Of a DNA stretch of 64,000 nt, positions 1 through 13,078 are shown piece after piece. The stretch covers positions 110,838 to 174,837 of the forward strand of contig JADNRV010000112.1 in NCBI GenBank assembly GCA_015499995.1. Reading direction: 5' to 3'. Source of the DNA: Flammula alnicola (taxonomy: Eukaryota; Basidiomycota; Agaricomycetes; Agaricales; Strophariaceae). The translations under genes were made by a program, and so were the position numbers. The stretch's first letter is position 1, and every line of letters begins with the position of its first letter. The notes beneath the pieces were generated by a model. The model searched no databases and was not told the DNA's origin. It saw only the letters and a program-made list of their open reading frames with translations.

Positions 1-170
1 AAATTTTACCCGGCATCTCGGCATTTCTGAGCCACGCGCAAACCTCAACATTGCTCAATGCTCCCGTTTTGCAGCTCTACGTCCGTCGACACATTTGCTG
101 AACCTGCCTACCATCGTTTGCTACATAACTTTTCTGAAATCCACCTATTACTGTCAGTAAAAGTTGAAAG

Positions 171-2282
171 ATGGGTCGTCCACCTCAAAACCTCGGTAAG
201 GTCGTGTTCGCCTTGCAATGTAACGCTGAACTGATTATCTACGATAAAATCACCCCACTCTTGCAACCCGTCTTGCACGGGAAATAAGTTTTATACAGTG
301 AGTAATATCCGAAAGAATATAATGAATATTACAAGCTGAAGCTCTCCATCTTGACTCAGATCTCTTATGGAACGAAGAAGACATCTTTAGCTTGGACGTG
401 AATATCATAAGAGGAATCGAACCGAACTTTCGAAGAGACTCCTCCATAGTAAAATATTCCGACTCTCACTATCAGGTAAGTAATATTTTCCAGTATCGAG
501 GCTGTAATCTTAGTAGTGGATTATATATAGCAGGACACTACGTCAACTACATCGGCTGAACGCATCCTGTCATCTTATATTGGAACGGTAGCCCAGCCAA
601 CTGAAGACGAAGCACGCATTTTGGAAACCGCCCAGGCGAACTGGAACTCCGAAATAGCGGATCTGAGCCTCCAATCCCATGATTTACTTGGCAAAGTCGA
701 ACAAATATGCAAAAAACTTGTGGAGATCCAACACACCATGAAGCACCGGAGATCGCAGGCGGCCCTCGCCAGCGCTCTGTGTGCTCCTATCAGACGACTT
801 CCAATCGAGATATTGTGTCGGATTTTTCATATGTGCATCCCTACCAACAAAATTCTACGATCTAAACCGTCAGTCGCGCCACTCCTTCTTTGCCGCGTGT
901 GCAATGCCTGGAAGAATATCGCTACAAATGACCCCGCACTATGGAGTTGCATCAGGATGAATGTATCCTCTTGTGTTCTTAGTTCCAGTGTCAGCCGAGA
1001 AAGCCCCCTCCATGTATGTCAACGCCTACAGAAATTTGTAGGCCACTCGCAGAACCTCCCGCTTGAAATCATTATTGTACAGCAAGCGCTCTACGTTAAC
1101 GATGAGGCAGTATCGCTGCTCTCTTCGTGTTTCCAAAGGTGTAGAGCCCTCTCGATAGTAACATGCAGCCGTCTACACGAGGCGATCTTTCGAGAACTCC
1201 GCCACAACCAATTCCCGCTGTTAGAGAACGTCTCTTTCAGGTTCAGTCGGCCTCTCGTTCTGGCTGAGTGGATGGACGGAGAGGTGCCCATCAATATTTT
1301 CCCACTCGCACCTAACCTCCGCACCGTATGGCTACACACGTCCAACCCCGACGATTTGAAGTACATCGGCTTGCCATACTCGCGGCTGAGAAGACTGGTC
1401 TGCGCAATGGCGTATTGCGACCGTACAATCAACGGCAGTTTTGCCAACAATGCAGTCCGTCAATGGAAAGGATTTGTACGCAAATGTACAGATCTCGAAA
1501 TACTCGAGGTTTACTTCCACGGGTTGGGCAGCGCGAGTCGAGAGCGGCTGATAGATGATGCGTTATCTGCTACCCAAGAGGAATTTGCCTCCTTCGCCAA
1601 CCTGAAGAAGCTCACTATTCGTGTCGGTTTCCACGCGGAATTAATCACTATACTTCGAAATTTCTCTTTCCCGTCCTTGGATTCCTTGGAAGTTGAATCG
1701 GTCGGCACTATAGTAAAGCTGAAGCACCAGAAACTACAAATACGCGATGCCCTTCGTGACTGCATTCCATTTTTCGTCGGATTAACCCACCTTCGCCTCC
1801 TTCGCATGGAGATGAGAGACAACGAACTTCGCTCCTTGCTTCGCTCTACTCAACACCTTGTATCCTTGGACATTCTCCACGGATTCTATGAACATGAAAC
1901 GTTCTGGATAGACGACGAAAACCTGGTGAACTGGTTGACAGTTGTAGATGAGTCTCAGGGAGAGGTTTTACTACCACGTTTGAGATATTTGCGCCTTTAT
2001 TTCGCCTGTGCGGAGGAATCCATAGTGGAGGACGTGAAACGATATGCGGATCTGGCAATGTCACGCTACCAGTGGGCAGTGGAACATCCTTATTCCAGGC
2101 TTGATCTTCCGCCACCGAAGGATATCAGTTCCTCTCCATTTCGGTTATGTCTCAAGTTCGAAGGAGAAATTTGGGAGATGAGACGGGAAGTGATGGAAGC
2201 GATGGGTGACTTGGCTTGCCGCGCCTTGCAATCCGAGTATTCGCGCTCTTTCACGAAGGAGCGAATATTTCAAGACCTTTAA
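171..2282 (+). CDS. F-box-like protein (F-box/LRR type), three-exon model
   Basis: The long open frame 531-2282 starts without an ATG, so I extended it upstream. An exon at 336-475 joins it across an intron 476-530 (GTAAGT donor, TAG acceptor). A short first exon at 171-195 joins that across an intron 196-335 in matching phase, giving an ATG at 171. The protein has an N-terminal helical segment (coiled-coil-like, around the NWNSEI stretch). Next comes an F-box core near LPIEILCRIFHMC, and then a long leucine-rich region resembling degenerate LRRs. This layout is typical of the large Agaricomycete F-box-like families, thought to recruit substrates to SCF ubiquitin ligases through Skp1. The substrate is unknown. 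The region 531-2282 is well supported; the first two exons are inference from splice signals and phase. Confidence 0.75.
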
Positions 2283-2473
2283 TCATTTTTGAGAATCACA
2301 TATTGCTCGGTTGTTCTCTGTAAAAGAGAGATGGAAAAATAATGTATCTTGAAACGGCCGTCTCTTAAATTCTTTTATTCAACTCTTCGCAAGGCACCCA
2401 TTCTTGACTATTTCCTATATTTATGTACAACAATACCTCGCATGAATTCTGAGTCGCGTTGTGTCGAGATTAT

Positions 2474-3031
2474 TTAACAGAACTCTCCTTGGGTCCAGGG
2501 CCCAGATGTGTTCGTGATCTCTGTGATGGCTCCAGGGGAATTGGCGCCTTGGTATCCAACTCGAATGTTTGGTCCTGCAGTGAAAACGGCATAGAGCAGG
2601 CCAGAATTGACTGCAGCCTCATACTTATGATTGGTCAGATTTCCATCGTAAAACCCTGTGGAGGTATTGCTTGTTCCGCAGTATTCGTGGAGAAGATTAT
2701 TTTTGTCAATGAAGTATAGGCGAATCTTTGGTTAAAATGGAGGTAATTAATTATCTCATATGGGATAAATGGGCGACGAAATGCGAACCAGTTCTACTCC
2801 ATCTCCCTCTTTCCATGCAACCGCTGCAATTGGAGAGTTTATGCGAACACACTTTGCTGCAACAACCACGCGGTCATTGTACTTGCGCTTGTGAACCGCA
2901 GGGCCCGACCCGGAAGCTTCATGGATGGCACCATCGGCAGCTTGGTAGTAGATTCGTGTAGCAGTGCCGCCAGACAACAGGACGGCAGCAGCAGTGCTTC
3001 CCATGTAATTTGTCGAGAGTGTCGAATGCAT
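2474..3031 (-). CDS. Fucose-specific lectin-like protein, short (about 164 aa)
   Basis: Two exons, 3031-2789 and 2725-2474, join in phase 0 across a 63-nt intron with donor GTTCGC and an AAG acceptor. The protein carries three repeats of the AAL/fucose-lectin type: one around RIYYQAADGAIHE, one around LIRLYFIDKNNLLHEY, and one around NIRVGYQGANSPGAITEI. In this family such repeats form beta-propeller blades with sugar sites between them, and known fungal members have six blades in about 310 residues. This one is half that length. No signal peptide is visible, as in other cytoplasmic fungal lectins that act in defence against animals. A TATA-like motif lies upstream and a probable 5' UTR intron (donor GTACGT, acceptor CCAG) sits between 3100 and 3043. 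The family call is from remembered repeat pattern, and the gene looks complete. Confidence 0.75.
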
Positions 3032-3147
3032 GTTTAGTGTAGCTGGATGACAAATGAATTATGTCAAGCCACGCCAATAAAGACAGTCGTAAACGTACTT
3101 GTGGAGAGACGATACCACTTTGTAGAAGCCAAGTAGCTTCTGAAGGG

Positions 3148-3155
3148 TTTATATA
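3148..3155 (-). promoter_or_regulatory. TATA box of the fucolectin-like gene
   Basis: The minus strand reads TATATAAA here, about 117 bases upstream of the ATG at 3031. A probable 5' UTR intron lies between, so the spacing to the transcription start is plausible. Confidence 0.5.
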
Positions 3156-3159
3156 GATT

Positions 3160-3876
3160 CGCGACGGTAAGCGCTTCGGGTCTAGAAAGCAGCTCCAATG
3201 ACTATGACCACACGGTTGTGGTCTACGTATGATTTTTACGCTGGTTTGACTGATTTGAAGACGACAATATCACTGCCAAAATTGATATTCATTCGCCATT
3301 CACGAATCACAAGTTACTGCAAGGCCACTACCCTCTCAGGACGAGAAAACATAGACCGGCTGCACTGGTCATTGCCAGTCTAGGTATCGTGTCTCGAGCA
3401 TGATTATTGTCATGATGGACATAAGCGGTACCAGATATCCATCATATAGAGCTTCCAGAATATCGAGTCTCTCGTTTACTTAATGACGTCCTCTTGGGGT
3501 GTAATTGAAAGACAGAAGTTAAGCAGATGAATATGAGATGGTCGGCAAGTAGAAATTGCTGCGCCGTGGTAAGTGCGAAATGCAACTTGCAGTTGCAAGC
3601 GGGTTGCTCGAGAGCAGTTTAAAATCGAGGGGAGGAGGATAGGCGTGACTTACTCCATCTTGACTTTGGAGCAGCTATAATAATATTACGTTCGAAAGAG
3701 AGCCGTGTCCACTTGCGACTTCGATTTACAGTCCCCGCATCTTCTCTCATCCTGCGAATTCACATCTAAATTTATACGTAGACTACAGCATCATAAACAT
3801 TTGCGCTTTCTTCCTGATTCCCAATAACGCCGCATTTTCCCTCTGCATGACGTAGTCCCAACTCCACGGGTCGCAC
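3160..3876. other. Intergenic: lectin promoter and 3' flank of DAHP synthase
   Basis: No supported gene. Both neighbours are on the minus strand, so this holds the 3' flank of the DAHP synthase gene and distal promoter of the lectin gene. A minus-strand open frame at 3783-3968 overlaps the last DAHP synthase exon in another frame and is not credible. Confidence 0.5.
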
Positions 3877-6800
3877 TCAGACCTTCGGGCCTTGAGACTT
3901 GAACTCCTGATACAAACCATCGCTGGTTCCAGGCCCCGCTGTATCTCCGCCTCGCTGCGCTCTGCCACAACCGCGCCGTTCCTCTTTGAAGTGGTTTGAC
4001 ATGAGGAATGCGATATCTAAGAATAAGATACAGAACAGACGTGGGAGAGGGTCAGTCAGTATTTGGAGCGTAACATGATGATGACGAGAAAGAAATGGGA
4101 ATTGGGAATGATAGATTGGTGGACGTATTCATTATCTTGAAGGAACGTGGAAGAGGAGTGCAAAGTGGAGGGAGGAAAGGGCGAGAACAAAATAAAGAGA
4201 TAATCTCAAGCATATCCGAGCTTGAAAACACATAGACCGAGGCTCAACCGAAAAGGACACACGTACCGAGGCTCTGTTCGAAATTCAATCTTGGATCGCA
4301 GAACGACTATGGAAGGAACACAGAATGAGCAAAGAGTCGACCTGCATCTACCAAGCAGCGACGACAGGCAAATCGACGTACCTGGTATCTTAAACCCAGC
4401 TCCTCCTCACTGAGCTCCATACTCCCTCCGAGACATTCCGTAACAGAATATCCCTCCTCGTTAAGCTCGCCTGTGAATTCGAGACTCACACCCCCAAGGC
4501 GCGAGCCGCAGGTCGTATGGATATGCAGTGAGGCCGTAAGCTCCGAGATGATATTGTTGAAGTGCCGAGTTTTAAGTCCCGTCGTGGACGTTTGGGTGCT
4601 TTAAACAGCCGAGGGTCAGCATGTGTGCACAAACTATACGAAGAGAGTAGCGTTGAAAAGGAAAGTGACGAAAACATAGTGAGGTGAAAGACGGTCAAGA
4701 ATAACACATCGATCAACCACGCTACCAAGTCAGCCCACCTCGAGAATCGAGGATAGAAATGATTAAAGTACACGCGGTCATTTCGACAGCAAGAAAAACG
4801 TCTGCGCAAATCCTCCACAGAAGAGATTTACATAGACGTGAGATTAGGTGATAAGCAACAAGGAAACAACCTCTTTACAGGGTCTGAGCAGTCCCTGATA
4901 GGTTGCATTGCGGGGTGGGGCCCAAGAACGCCTCACCACACACACTGTGGGATCAGACCCGTTGATCTCGCCACTACTAATAGGTGGGCGTGCAGATAAG
5001 AGCATCTAGACCCATCTGCTGCACTTCACGTATCGTGGATTGAACAAAGAACGCGAAGAACAGAAGAGCAGAAAGGCCGAGAGGCAAAGGAAGGTGGGAT
5101 ATGGTTGGCATGAACAGTCTATAGCGTTGCAGTCGTGAGAAAAAGGCATTGAGGTGCGACTCACTTTCCATGCATGGGGTCACAAATCCATGCCACGGGG
5201 TGGCCTGACTCTTTCACAGCACGAATATGGCTGGGCAGGTGATCGTCAATCTAGAACAAGCAAGAGGTTAGGATTAGCAAATGTGAACACCTTGAGAGAA
5301 GAGAAGGTGAAAAAAAGAGATCCATGCAACGAAGGACATAAAAGGTAACAATACTGTCTCGGTCTCGTATCGATACTAGGTTTTTGGGGATGCAAGAGAG
5401 GAAAAAGAGACGATGGAGGTAGATGTGGAATGCGATCAGTAGAGAGGAGTTGCATTTCGCGCATCTCGGGCACGATAACAATAATAGGGAAGGCGATAGA
5501 AATAGGTAACAAGCATGTAGAGTCGAACGATGGTCGACAATGTCCGCAAAACGCAGATTCAGACTGAGATTCTGGGCTGCACAGCAGGCGATATTACTCG
5601 ATGATGGCATGGGTTCGCCTCCGAGAACCTGACGTAGAAGACGGTAGTACGAGAGAAAGGCGATGCTTTCGGGCTTTCGCTCGTACCACGGATAATCAAG
5701 GAGCCACAAGGAGTAATAGAGGAGGGAGAAGTGAATATTCCAGGACCAAATACGCCCACGATCGAAGGGAAGTATGATGGAGAAGAAACTGGATGAAAAA
5801 GGACGGCAAGAAGACCAAAGAAAACCGCGCAAGCGAACGAGAATAAGAACGGCAGATTTCGAATAACAAAGGCGAACTGAAGAACGGTGATAATGAAAGA
5901 AGTGGAAGAGAAGAAAGCGATCGGGTCAACTAGCCAAGGGTCGCTCACCATGCGTGCTCCGTACCGCGTGATAAGGGTCACTCTTCCGCTTTCTTTATCT
6001 GGGTTGACGACTATTGGGGATGCGAGGTGGCAGGTCAGATTTCCGATCGTCAAAAGAAATCAGTCTCAAAAGAAATAAAAATGAGATCAGAACGAAAGAC
6101 GAAGCGGACGGCGGATCATCGATGTTTGAAACAGAAAAACACAGCAATATTGCATTGCGGCAGTGTCGAACAAAAACATACGCGTTGCAAAACACAGTTA
6201 CCATCCCAAGCAAAAGGCGACAGCGCGAGCGAACAAATCCACAAGACGGAAAATCCACAACGCAATAAACATCACAAAAAAAAGCAAAGACCGGCTCACC
6301 ATCCAACACCCTCACCAACTCCTCCGCCTGCATGCTCGGTCCCACCTTGATGCCAATCGGGTTCCTGATCCCCCTGAAATATTCCACGTGCGCGCCCGTC
6401 AACTGTCGCGTGCGGTCGCCGATCCAGAGGAAGTGCGCGCCAGTGTTGTAGAAGGCTTTTCTGCGTGGCTGGGATGCCGATCCTGAGCTTGACGTTGAGC
6501 TAGGGTCAGGGAAGACGGAAGAGGCAGTAGGAGGCAGAGAGACGGAGGACGGCACGGGCAGCTCGCGCGTCAGCGCAGCTTCATAGGCCAGCATCAGCCC
6601 TTCGTGGCTAGGAAAGAAGACGTATCACGGTGCGTTAGCTCCCAAAGCCCCATTAAAACGCGATGGAAGAAACATAGGGACATACCTCGTATAAAAATCT
6701 ACCTCGCCCAACGTCCCTCTTCCGCCTCCTTGTTCGTAGGCATGTGCCGCTCCAGCATCAGCGCCAATCGTACGGCTGAAATCGAGCGCGTCGGAGAGAC

Positions 6801-9696
6801 CATCAACGATCGTCTCGAATTCGCGTCTGTGGGTTGGTTGATAAAAGTTGAGTTACCTCGGTTGGGTGCATGAATGAGAAAGGAGAGGAAGAACTGAAAA
6901 AAGTAGAACATCAAGAGGAAGACCAAGAAGAAACGCGAGTGGCGGTAAGATTTGCGCGAGCAAGGAAAGCATAAAAAAAGAAAAAAGTGACAATTGGACG
7001 CCGCTGAAGCTTCCACCAACAGCGAAGAGCAAAAGCCACACTGCCAAAAATCAGATCGCACGCACCGCTGGCGATGGATCGAATGTTCCCACTTGATGCC
7101 TCATGGGCCACGCGTGCGGAAAAAGGAGTGGGAAGGGGGAAAAGTCAAAGCCATCGTACGCGACGGGGGAATAGAGGAATAAGTGGCGTGATGGGTCGGT
7201 TGGTTGGTATCGTACGTCCCTGACAAGTCATGACATAATAATGTGTCAAGGACACAGGGATATGCAGGGGTGCGATGCATGGCCATCACGATTGCGGCGA
7301 TGAGGCGACGGGTGGCGGTGGTGATAAGAGGTTAAGGTAAAGGTTATAAAGGAGCGACGACGACGTCAAAGAAAAGAGGTAAAGGGAAAGGCAACCTTAG
7401 AATGAGAGTTGAGTTGGTTAATGGAGGATAACCAGCCAACTACTTAGATGCGCGGAGGTAGCGAACGCAAAAACACGGCAGGAAGGCTCGAAAGTCCAAG
7501 GTGAAGTCAGGCCACGGATATTAATCCAGAAGGGATCCCGAGCCAGACAGTGATGAAATCCAGAAACAAAGTGAAGTAACGAGGAAATAAAGTAATAAAC
7601 AAGAAACGAATAGAGAAGTGAAGAGCAAAAGCAAAGCAAAGCGAAAAGGAGCAGAGAGAACAAGATTTACACACCTCAATGCCGGCGACCTAACATGCTC
7701 GAGCGACCAATCTCGCGGATGATGCAGCGACGCAAAACCTGAGGTCAACAAACTCCGGAGGTAGTTCAGCGTTGTCGTCGAGTGGAAGTATGCCCTATCA
7801 ATGATGCACGGTGAGCATGTGTAGGAGTAGGAAGGTGAGGAGTAGAAGGAGAGGAGATCATGAAACGCGTCAGAGCCCGTTGTATATACAGTATACAGAG
7901 AACGACTCGAAGGAGGAAAGAGAATTAATTGACTATAGTGTGCACATACCGAAGGAGACGCTCAGGATCCGGCGTGCGGTCGTTTGGGTCCAGACTGTTC
8001 GAGTTTGTATCCGTGGGTAGACGTCCAAAAAGGTTTTAGACGAGCATCAGTCAGACAGACAGGCAGACAGGTATCAAACAAGGTTATATCGACGGGCGGA
8101 GCACGACGCGTCAAAAGCACAGATCACGAATGAAGGTAATGCAAAAGCAAAAGGGAGAAAAAAATGTATATCAGCTAAATGATTCACATACACACGTAAC
8201 GAGAAAGACATACGTACCCATTAACATTATCGCCACTGAAAACACGCCAAGGAACAGAAAAAATACCAGTCAGTCACCGCCAAAAGGCCTATATATATAA
8301 AAAAACAAAGAACTACGAACCGGAAGCTCAACACCTCCCTCTCGCCTATCTTTTCGTAGCTGCTGCTGCGCGGTTTCGCGTACTGGCCCGCGATGCGGCC
8401 GATCCGGACCTGGGAATGAGCAATGGAGACGTGAGCGTGGGTTACGAGATGCCGTAAAGTGACAGGGACAAAGACAAGGAAACGGAAAACAGGAAAAAAG
8501 ATAGCGTCATGGATGGTGAGACGGACCAGAAATGCGAAGATGACTGTCAATGAGCCGCGACGAGTGGGTAGACCACGTTGTCCGTGGATATGGCTCCGTA
8601 TTTCCGACAGAGGAGATATGAACGCCGACACCGAGCGTCACAAAACATAGCAACGACAAGTGGATATGACGGAAATGGTCACAAGAATTGCAATCGGAAA
8701 TCAAATACCCATTAAACGCCAATGCATAACCCACCGCTCCAAAGAACACGAGTATACCAGAAGCAGAACTCAACGAAGACCGCAAGGCTGAAAGGAAAAT
8801 GCAGAAGGTGAAACTGAAACTCACAACAGGCAACCTGGCACCCCAGATGAGAACGAGGGAGAAGGACAATATAAGTCCGATTTTCGAGGAGATGTTTTCC
8901 TAGCAATGAATCTCGTCAGCTCTCCTTCCTCTAGAAAATCGGGATGGGAGAAGGGTCTAAATCGTAATGGATAATAGGAAAACCTAAAACGGTGTATATA
9001 GACGTATGGAAGAAGATCCGTGTTGTTCGAGGGAAGGACAGCGAAAGGGAGAAGAAATCAATAGAAGGGGGGGTGCACAGGTTCGGCGATAGTATGTAAT
9101 ACCACCCATGCACCACAACCCAATAGGTAAAAAGAAAAAAAATTCCACAGAAACGAACGAAGTTGAAAGCACAAGAAAGAAACAGAGTCAATCAAAATTT
9201 GAAGCAAAAACCCGCTGTACGTACATGCGTACAAGCGTCGAAGCTCTCTGCACAGTCGCCAGCGTGCAGCAAGAACGCCTCATTGCGTTGAACGAGGCCG
9301 AGCTGATAGCGCAGGCGCTCGATCTGTGGTTTTGGAGTTACGTTCGGTCAAGGAAGATGATGAGATTCATTGGTTAGCGGAGATCCGTGTAGGTTTTGCT
9401 GTGCGGGCTCACCTCGGAGGGGGTCACGAGTGGGGGTAGCGTCTCGAGCTTGGACAGAACTCTGCGTTTGCGAGATGGGTAGAGGTGAGTTCTGGAAACC
9501 AAGGAGGATATGACATACTTCGAGAGGTGCTCCTGGTCCGGGTAAGATACATCCTACACGGAGCGTTTAGACGAGTAAGATAGTTGAGTTGAGAGAGTTG
9601 GGATACCTGAGCGATTGGCTTTTCCTTCCAAGAGTCTGGAGACCACGGATCCGGCATATTCTCTGAGTTTGAAGAAGAAATGTGGATATGGGACAT
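3877..9696 (-). CDS. Class II DAHP synthase (3-deoxy-7-phosphoheptulonate synthase), 16 exons
   Basis: Condenses phosphoenolpyruvate and erythrose 4-phosphate, the first step of the shikimate pathway. Exons (high to low): 9696-9607, 9553-9519, 9461-9413, 9323-9225, 8899-8825, 8409-8321, 8235-8218, 7994-7950, 7794-7675, 6826-6686, 6607-6300, 6010-5949, 5250-5165, 4598-4382, 4306-4267, 4016-3877. All phases agree and give 537 aa. Family landmarks run in order: [22 protein letters not shown] (metal Cys about residue 82), [48 protein letters not shown] (metal His about 404), LEFTGE (Glu about 446) and FCDPRLN (Asp about 482). An ATG at 9657 is an equally good start (524 aa). Exon 7 is only 18 nt. 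Introns reach about 700 and 850 nt, very long beside the other genes here. This is the bacterial/plant-type enzyme, unrelated in sequence to yeast Aro3/Aro4. Confidence 0.95.
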
Positions 9697-9699
9697 TTA

Positions 9700-10500
9700 C
9701 GAGAAAAAAGCGCGGAGAGATGTCAGAATCCAATTCCGAGGGCGCTGTGAATCGATCAGATCTCGATTCCAAGGGAGACGTCACGCTCCGGCAAAACCCG
9801 AGTCTCCGATTTTCTGTTTGTTCACCAGTTCATTTTTATCCACAAACGTGACAGAACATACGACCGAGTTCTTCCATGCCCATCCAGTCGAACCCGCGGA
9901 ACAGGAATCCAAAGATTACCTACTTGCACCCCCCCTCCCATTTACAGCCGAAGCCAGAACACTAGTTTGGTTCCATCAAGGGGCTTCCTTCGTTCCATGG
10001 ACGGATATTCGATAATACTATCGCACCCACCCAGCGGTCATTCGAAAGGAAAGGGGAGAGAGGCGTGTTGGGTGCCTCGTCTGATCCACCCCCGAGAATC
10101 CCTTGCAACTGCAGCGGTCAAAGTCCAACGAAGGGCACGCGGGCACCCTCTTCCAGGGCTAGGAGCCTATATCCATTCATCCATCTTGGCACCTCCACGG
10201 AATGCAAGATGTAGATTCAGGTTCTCAGGGTAACACGCCCGCGAATTTACGGCAACTACAGAGACTCGGATAAAGCACTTTGGCAGATTAACCTTTTTGC
10301 TTTCGCTTTCGAAACGGGCACAAAACTGCTTTGGCGATTAGGCCCGCTCATCCGAACCTTTTTCCTAGCCCTCTTCTTTGACTTTTTTGACTTTTTTTTT
10401 TTTCTTTTTCGTGGACATCCGAAAATAAGCTGGTGGTACTTCTTGTTCAGATCCCATCCCACGGGGCAATGTGCGTCCCAGCCACTCCCAGCTCCAGTTG
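9700..10500. promoter_or_regulatory. Divergent intergenic region between DAHP synthase and ICMT
   Basis: The two genes are transcribed away from each other, so the roughly 0.9 kb between their ATGs must hold both promoters. A T-rich run lies near 10380-10402. I could not pick a TATA box for DAHP synthase. Open frames on the plus strand here show no recognisable protein. Confidence 0.5.
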
Positions 10501-10502
10501 CG

Positions 10503-10510
10503 TATATATA
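10503..10510 (+). promoter_or_regulatory. TATA box upstream of ICMT
   Basis: TATATATA, 136 bases before the chosen ATG at 10639, followed by pyrimidine-rich leader sequence typical of fungal promoters. Confidence 0.5.
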
Positions 10511-10638
10511 TCCTCATCTTTTCAACTAGAGTCCCACCATCCTGCATCCCCTCGCTACAACCAGTAATCCCTACCCTGCTCCGCTTATTCAGTAACTGCT
10601 CCGCTTACTGCCTTTTCTATAACTCCTCGGCTTTCGCG

Positions 10639-11402
10639 ATGTCTCTCGCTCGTGCTGTCCTCGTCACCGTCCAGGCGCTATGCAACGGCCTAGCATGCAC
10701 GCCGCCCAACCCAACCAAGCCCAGTACTCGCTACCACACCGAGGAAATGTACATCCTCCAAATTGCGCCTCTCATCTTCAAGGTAACTGCCCCCGTCTCC
10801 CATCCCATCCAACGAACGTCACACTAACCCAACCCCTTCTCTCCCAGTGCCACCAAATCATAGCCTACGGCTGTGCCGTCTTCGAGGTGCTCTTCTACCT
10901 CCGCAGCATCATCCCCCTCGCCTCCCCCGCGCCCATGGTCACCTCCCTCATCTGCCTTCCCCCAAGCACCGCCAACGTACGCCTAACACCCTCCTTCCTC
11001 CTCGGCGTCCTCGCCGTCGTCCTGGGCGCCTACATCCGCCTTGATTGCTTCAAGACCCTCGGAAAGCTTTTCACCTTCGACCTCACAGTGCACCCCGAGC
11101 ACCGCCTCGTCACGGAGCGCTTCTACGCGTACGTGCGCCACCCCGCGTACACCGGCTCCTTGTTGTTGGTGTTTGGGCTCGCGTTTAGCCACCTCACGCA
11201 GGGGAGCTGGATGACGGAGTGCGGGCCTCTGAGGACGCAGGGCGCGGCGCTCTTTGTGTGGGCGTCGTGGTGGTTGTGGACGTTCTGTGTGGGCATTAGC
11301 AGGGCGGACGCGGAGGATAGGCAGATGCGCAAGCTGTTCCAGAGCGAGTGGGAGGCCTACGCCGCCGCGGTGCATTGGTGGTTCCTCCCTGGTCTCGTCT
11401 AA
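10639..11402 (+). CDS. Protein-S-isoprenylcysteine O-methyltransferase (ICMT / Ste14 family)
   Basis: Two exons, 10639-10782 and 10848-11402, with a 65-nt intron, encode 232 aa, the usual length for the family. The enzyme methylates the C-terminal prenylcysteine of CaaX proteins (Ras/Rho GTPases, G-gamma, lipopeptide mating pheromones) using S-adenosylmethionine, in the endoplasmic reticulum membrane. The sequence shows several hydrophobic membrane segments, for example around SFLLGVLAVVLGAYIRL. The conserved C-terminal catalytic block is present: LGKLFTFDL, then RFYAYVRHPAYTGSLLLVFG with the family RHP motif, then the charged ADAEDRQMRKLF and W-EAYAA segments. The start at MSLARAVLV is chosen because the upstream frame is leader with a TATA box inside it. 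Confident. Confidence 0.93.
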
Positions 11403-13078
11403 ACTTTCGATTTTCGTCTTGCATATTCTTGGACTGAATAATGTGGGTGCCCTCTTTTTTTCTTTGCTTTATGGGTCGGTATCTGACATGATTTTCTTCC
11501 TATAGTGTATCTTGATAACCAACTACCAACGGACCATCCCACCTGTATAGAAATACACGCATAGAATGAAGACTCTCCTCTCATTCTCAATGACGACCAA
11601 CCACCTACGACCACCAAAAAAAAGCTCCACGAAATCCATCCACGACGGACGCCTTGGATCTTGCCACTTGCCATTTACAATTCACACCCCCGGATGGAAT
11701 TTACGAATTACTTTCTTATCTACTCAGGTACATACATATGTACATACCGTACGTATAAATTGCATACGCGCGCTCTGGCGTCCGACATTCATCCCACCCG
11801 CGCGGTCATCTATCTATCACTTGTCATCGACTTACTTATTACATACAACCACTGCATGATTGGACTCGTTTTTTTAAAACCTCGAATCGTTATCGCCTTG
11901 GTGTGAATATTGGAAAATTGGTGGCAAGTGCGCGTCAGCTGCCTGTCACATCAGTTACTAAGTCGGACGTAAGTGATCTTGTCATCAAAGTTATCGCCAG
12001 TCGCTTGTTTCTCCGGTTCTGCGGCTTCTGCTGCGTTTCTCTATCGCAATAGTATGTAATCAACTACTCACTTACTCGCTTACTAAGTATAAGCGAACTG
12101 TGCGTCGTGCGTGTCTATTTGGGTTATACAAATCATAGGACAAACTTAATCACGACTTTGCATTGCGCTTGATCATTTTCAACGTATCTCCTACACTACT
12201 CCACAAACACTTTGGTTTCATTCATGTTAAGTTACTGTTTTAATCTTGGCATCGTTTGCTCATGGGCTCGGCCTCGGACAACTTAACCACCTGGCCGTTT
12301 TCTTGCCTATCCTAAGTCCATTCCAAGGAGTACGCAGACTTGGTCTATCTTCATATAACTTATCATCCAAGTCGTATCCTCATATTAATGGTATTCTTAC
12401 TCGACATCGACGTCGTGAATCCTTACGAAGTTAAGCTAATAACGTCTCACACAAGACACAATAACGCATATGTAACTTTGCTCGTTTCCGTGTCGCGAGA
12501 TACTTTGCATGTCTCGTCAAATTCTCGTCAAGCATCAAGCTTCAAGCTCTCGTCAGCAGGTAATATGTAGTACGCGATGGGCCAGGGAAAGGCAACGTAT
12601 GAAATAAATCGAAGGCCTAGTAGCGCACGTGAAAGTCGAGACTGAGCATGGACTATGAAATTGCAACTCGTATCCGGGGAACGACTGCGTTGACATCATT
12701 CATTGAAGACTGCACTAGCGAAAGACAGTAAAGCGCAACTCGCCTGCTCGAGTAAATTCGGACCGAAAATCCTTGTACAAGTCCCATATGTGTCCCATCT
12801 CGTCAGTTTATAGTCTCCTTAAGTTTCTTACGACATAACCGCCTTGAATTTCTGGGGATGATCCATCTCGATCATTCATTCATACGTACACCAACATCAA
12901 CGACCGCGAAACTAAACACCCGGACACCCAAACCCCCGGCGCCTCGGGTCTCAGTACCACCTGCCACTACCACCTACTCATCTTTCCTCCGCGGAGAACA
13001 TCTATTAATTCTGTTTCCATTTCGATCACTCACCGTACCACCCATAAATGTCACAGATCCAAAGAATCAGACATGGAC
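11403..13078. other. Intergenic, no supported gene
   Basis: Only short open frames without family signatures. The first 150 bases are the 3' flank of the ICMT gene. A plus-strand frame at 12858-13154 is rich in Thr and Pro and ends in one arm of an inverted repeat (see 13079-13110). Confidence 0.5.

Noticed and set aside
5251..6053. Long minus-strand open frames (up to 193 codons) rich in Ser, Leu, Phe
   Set aside because: They lie mainly in the 698-nt intron of the DAHP synthase gene and overlap exons in wrong frames; the composition reflects pyrimidine-rich intron DNA.
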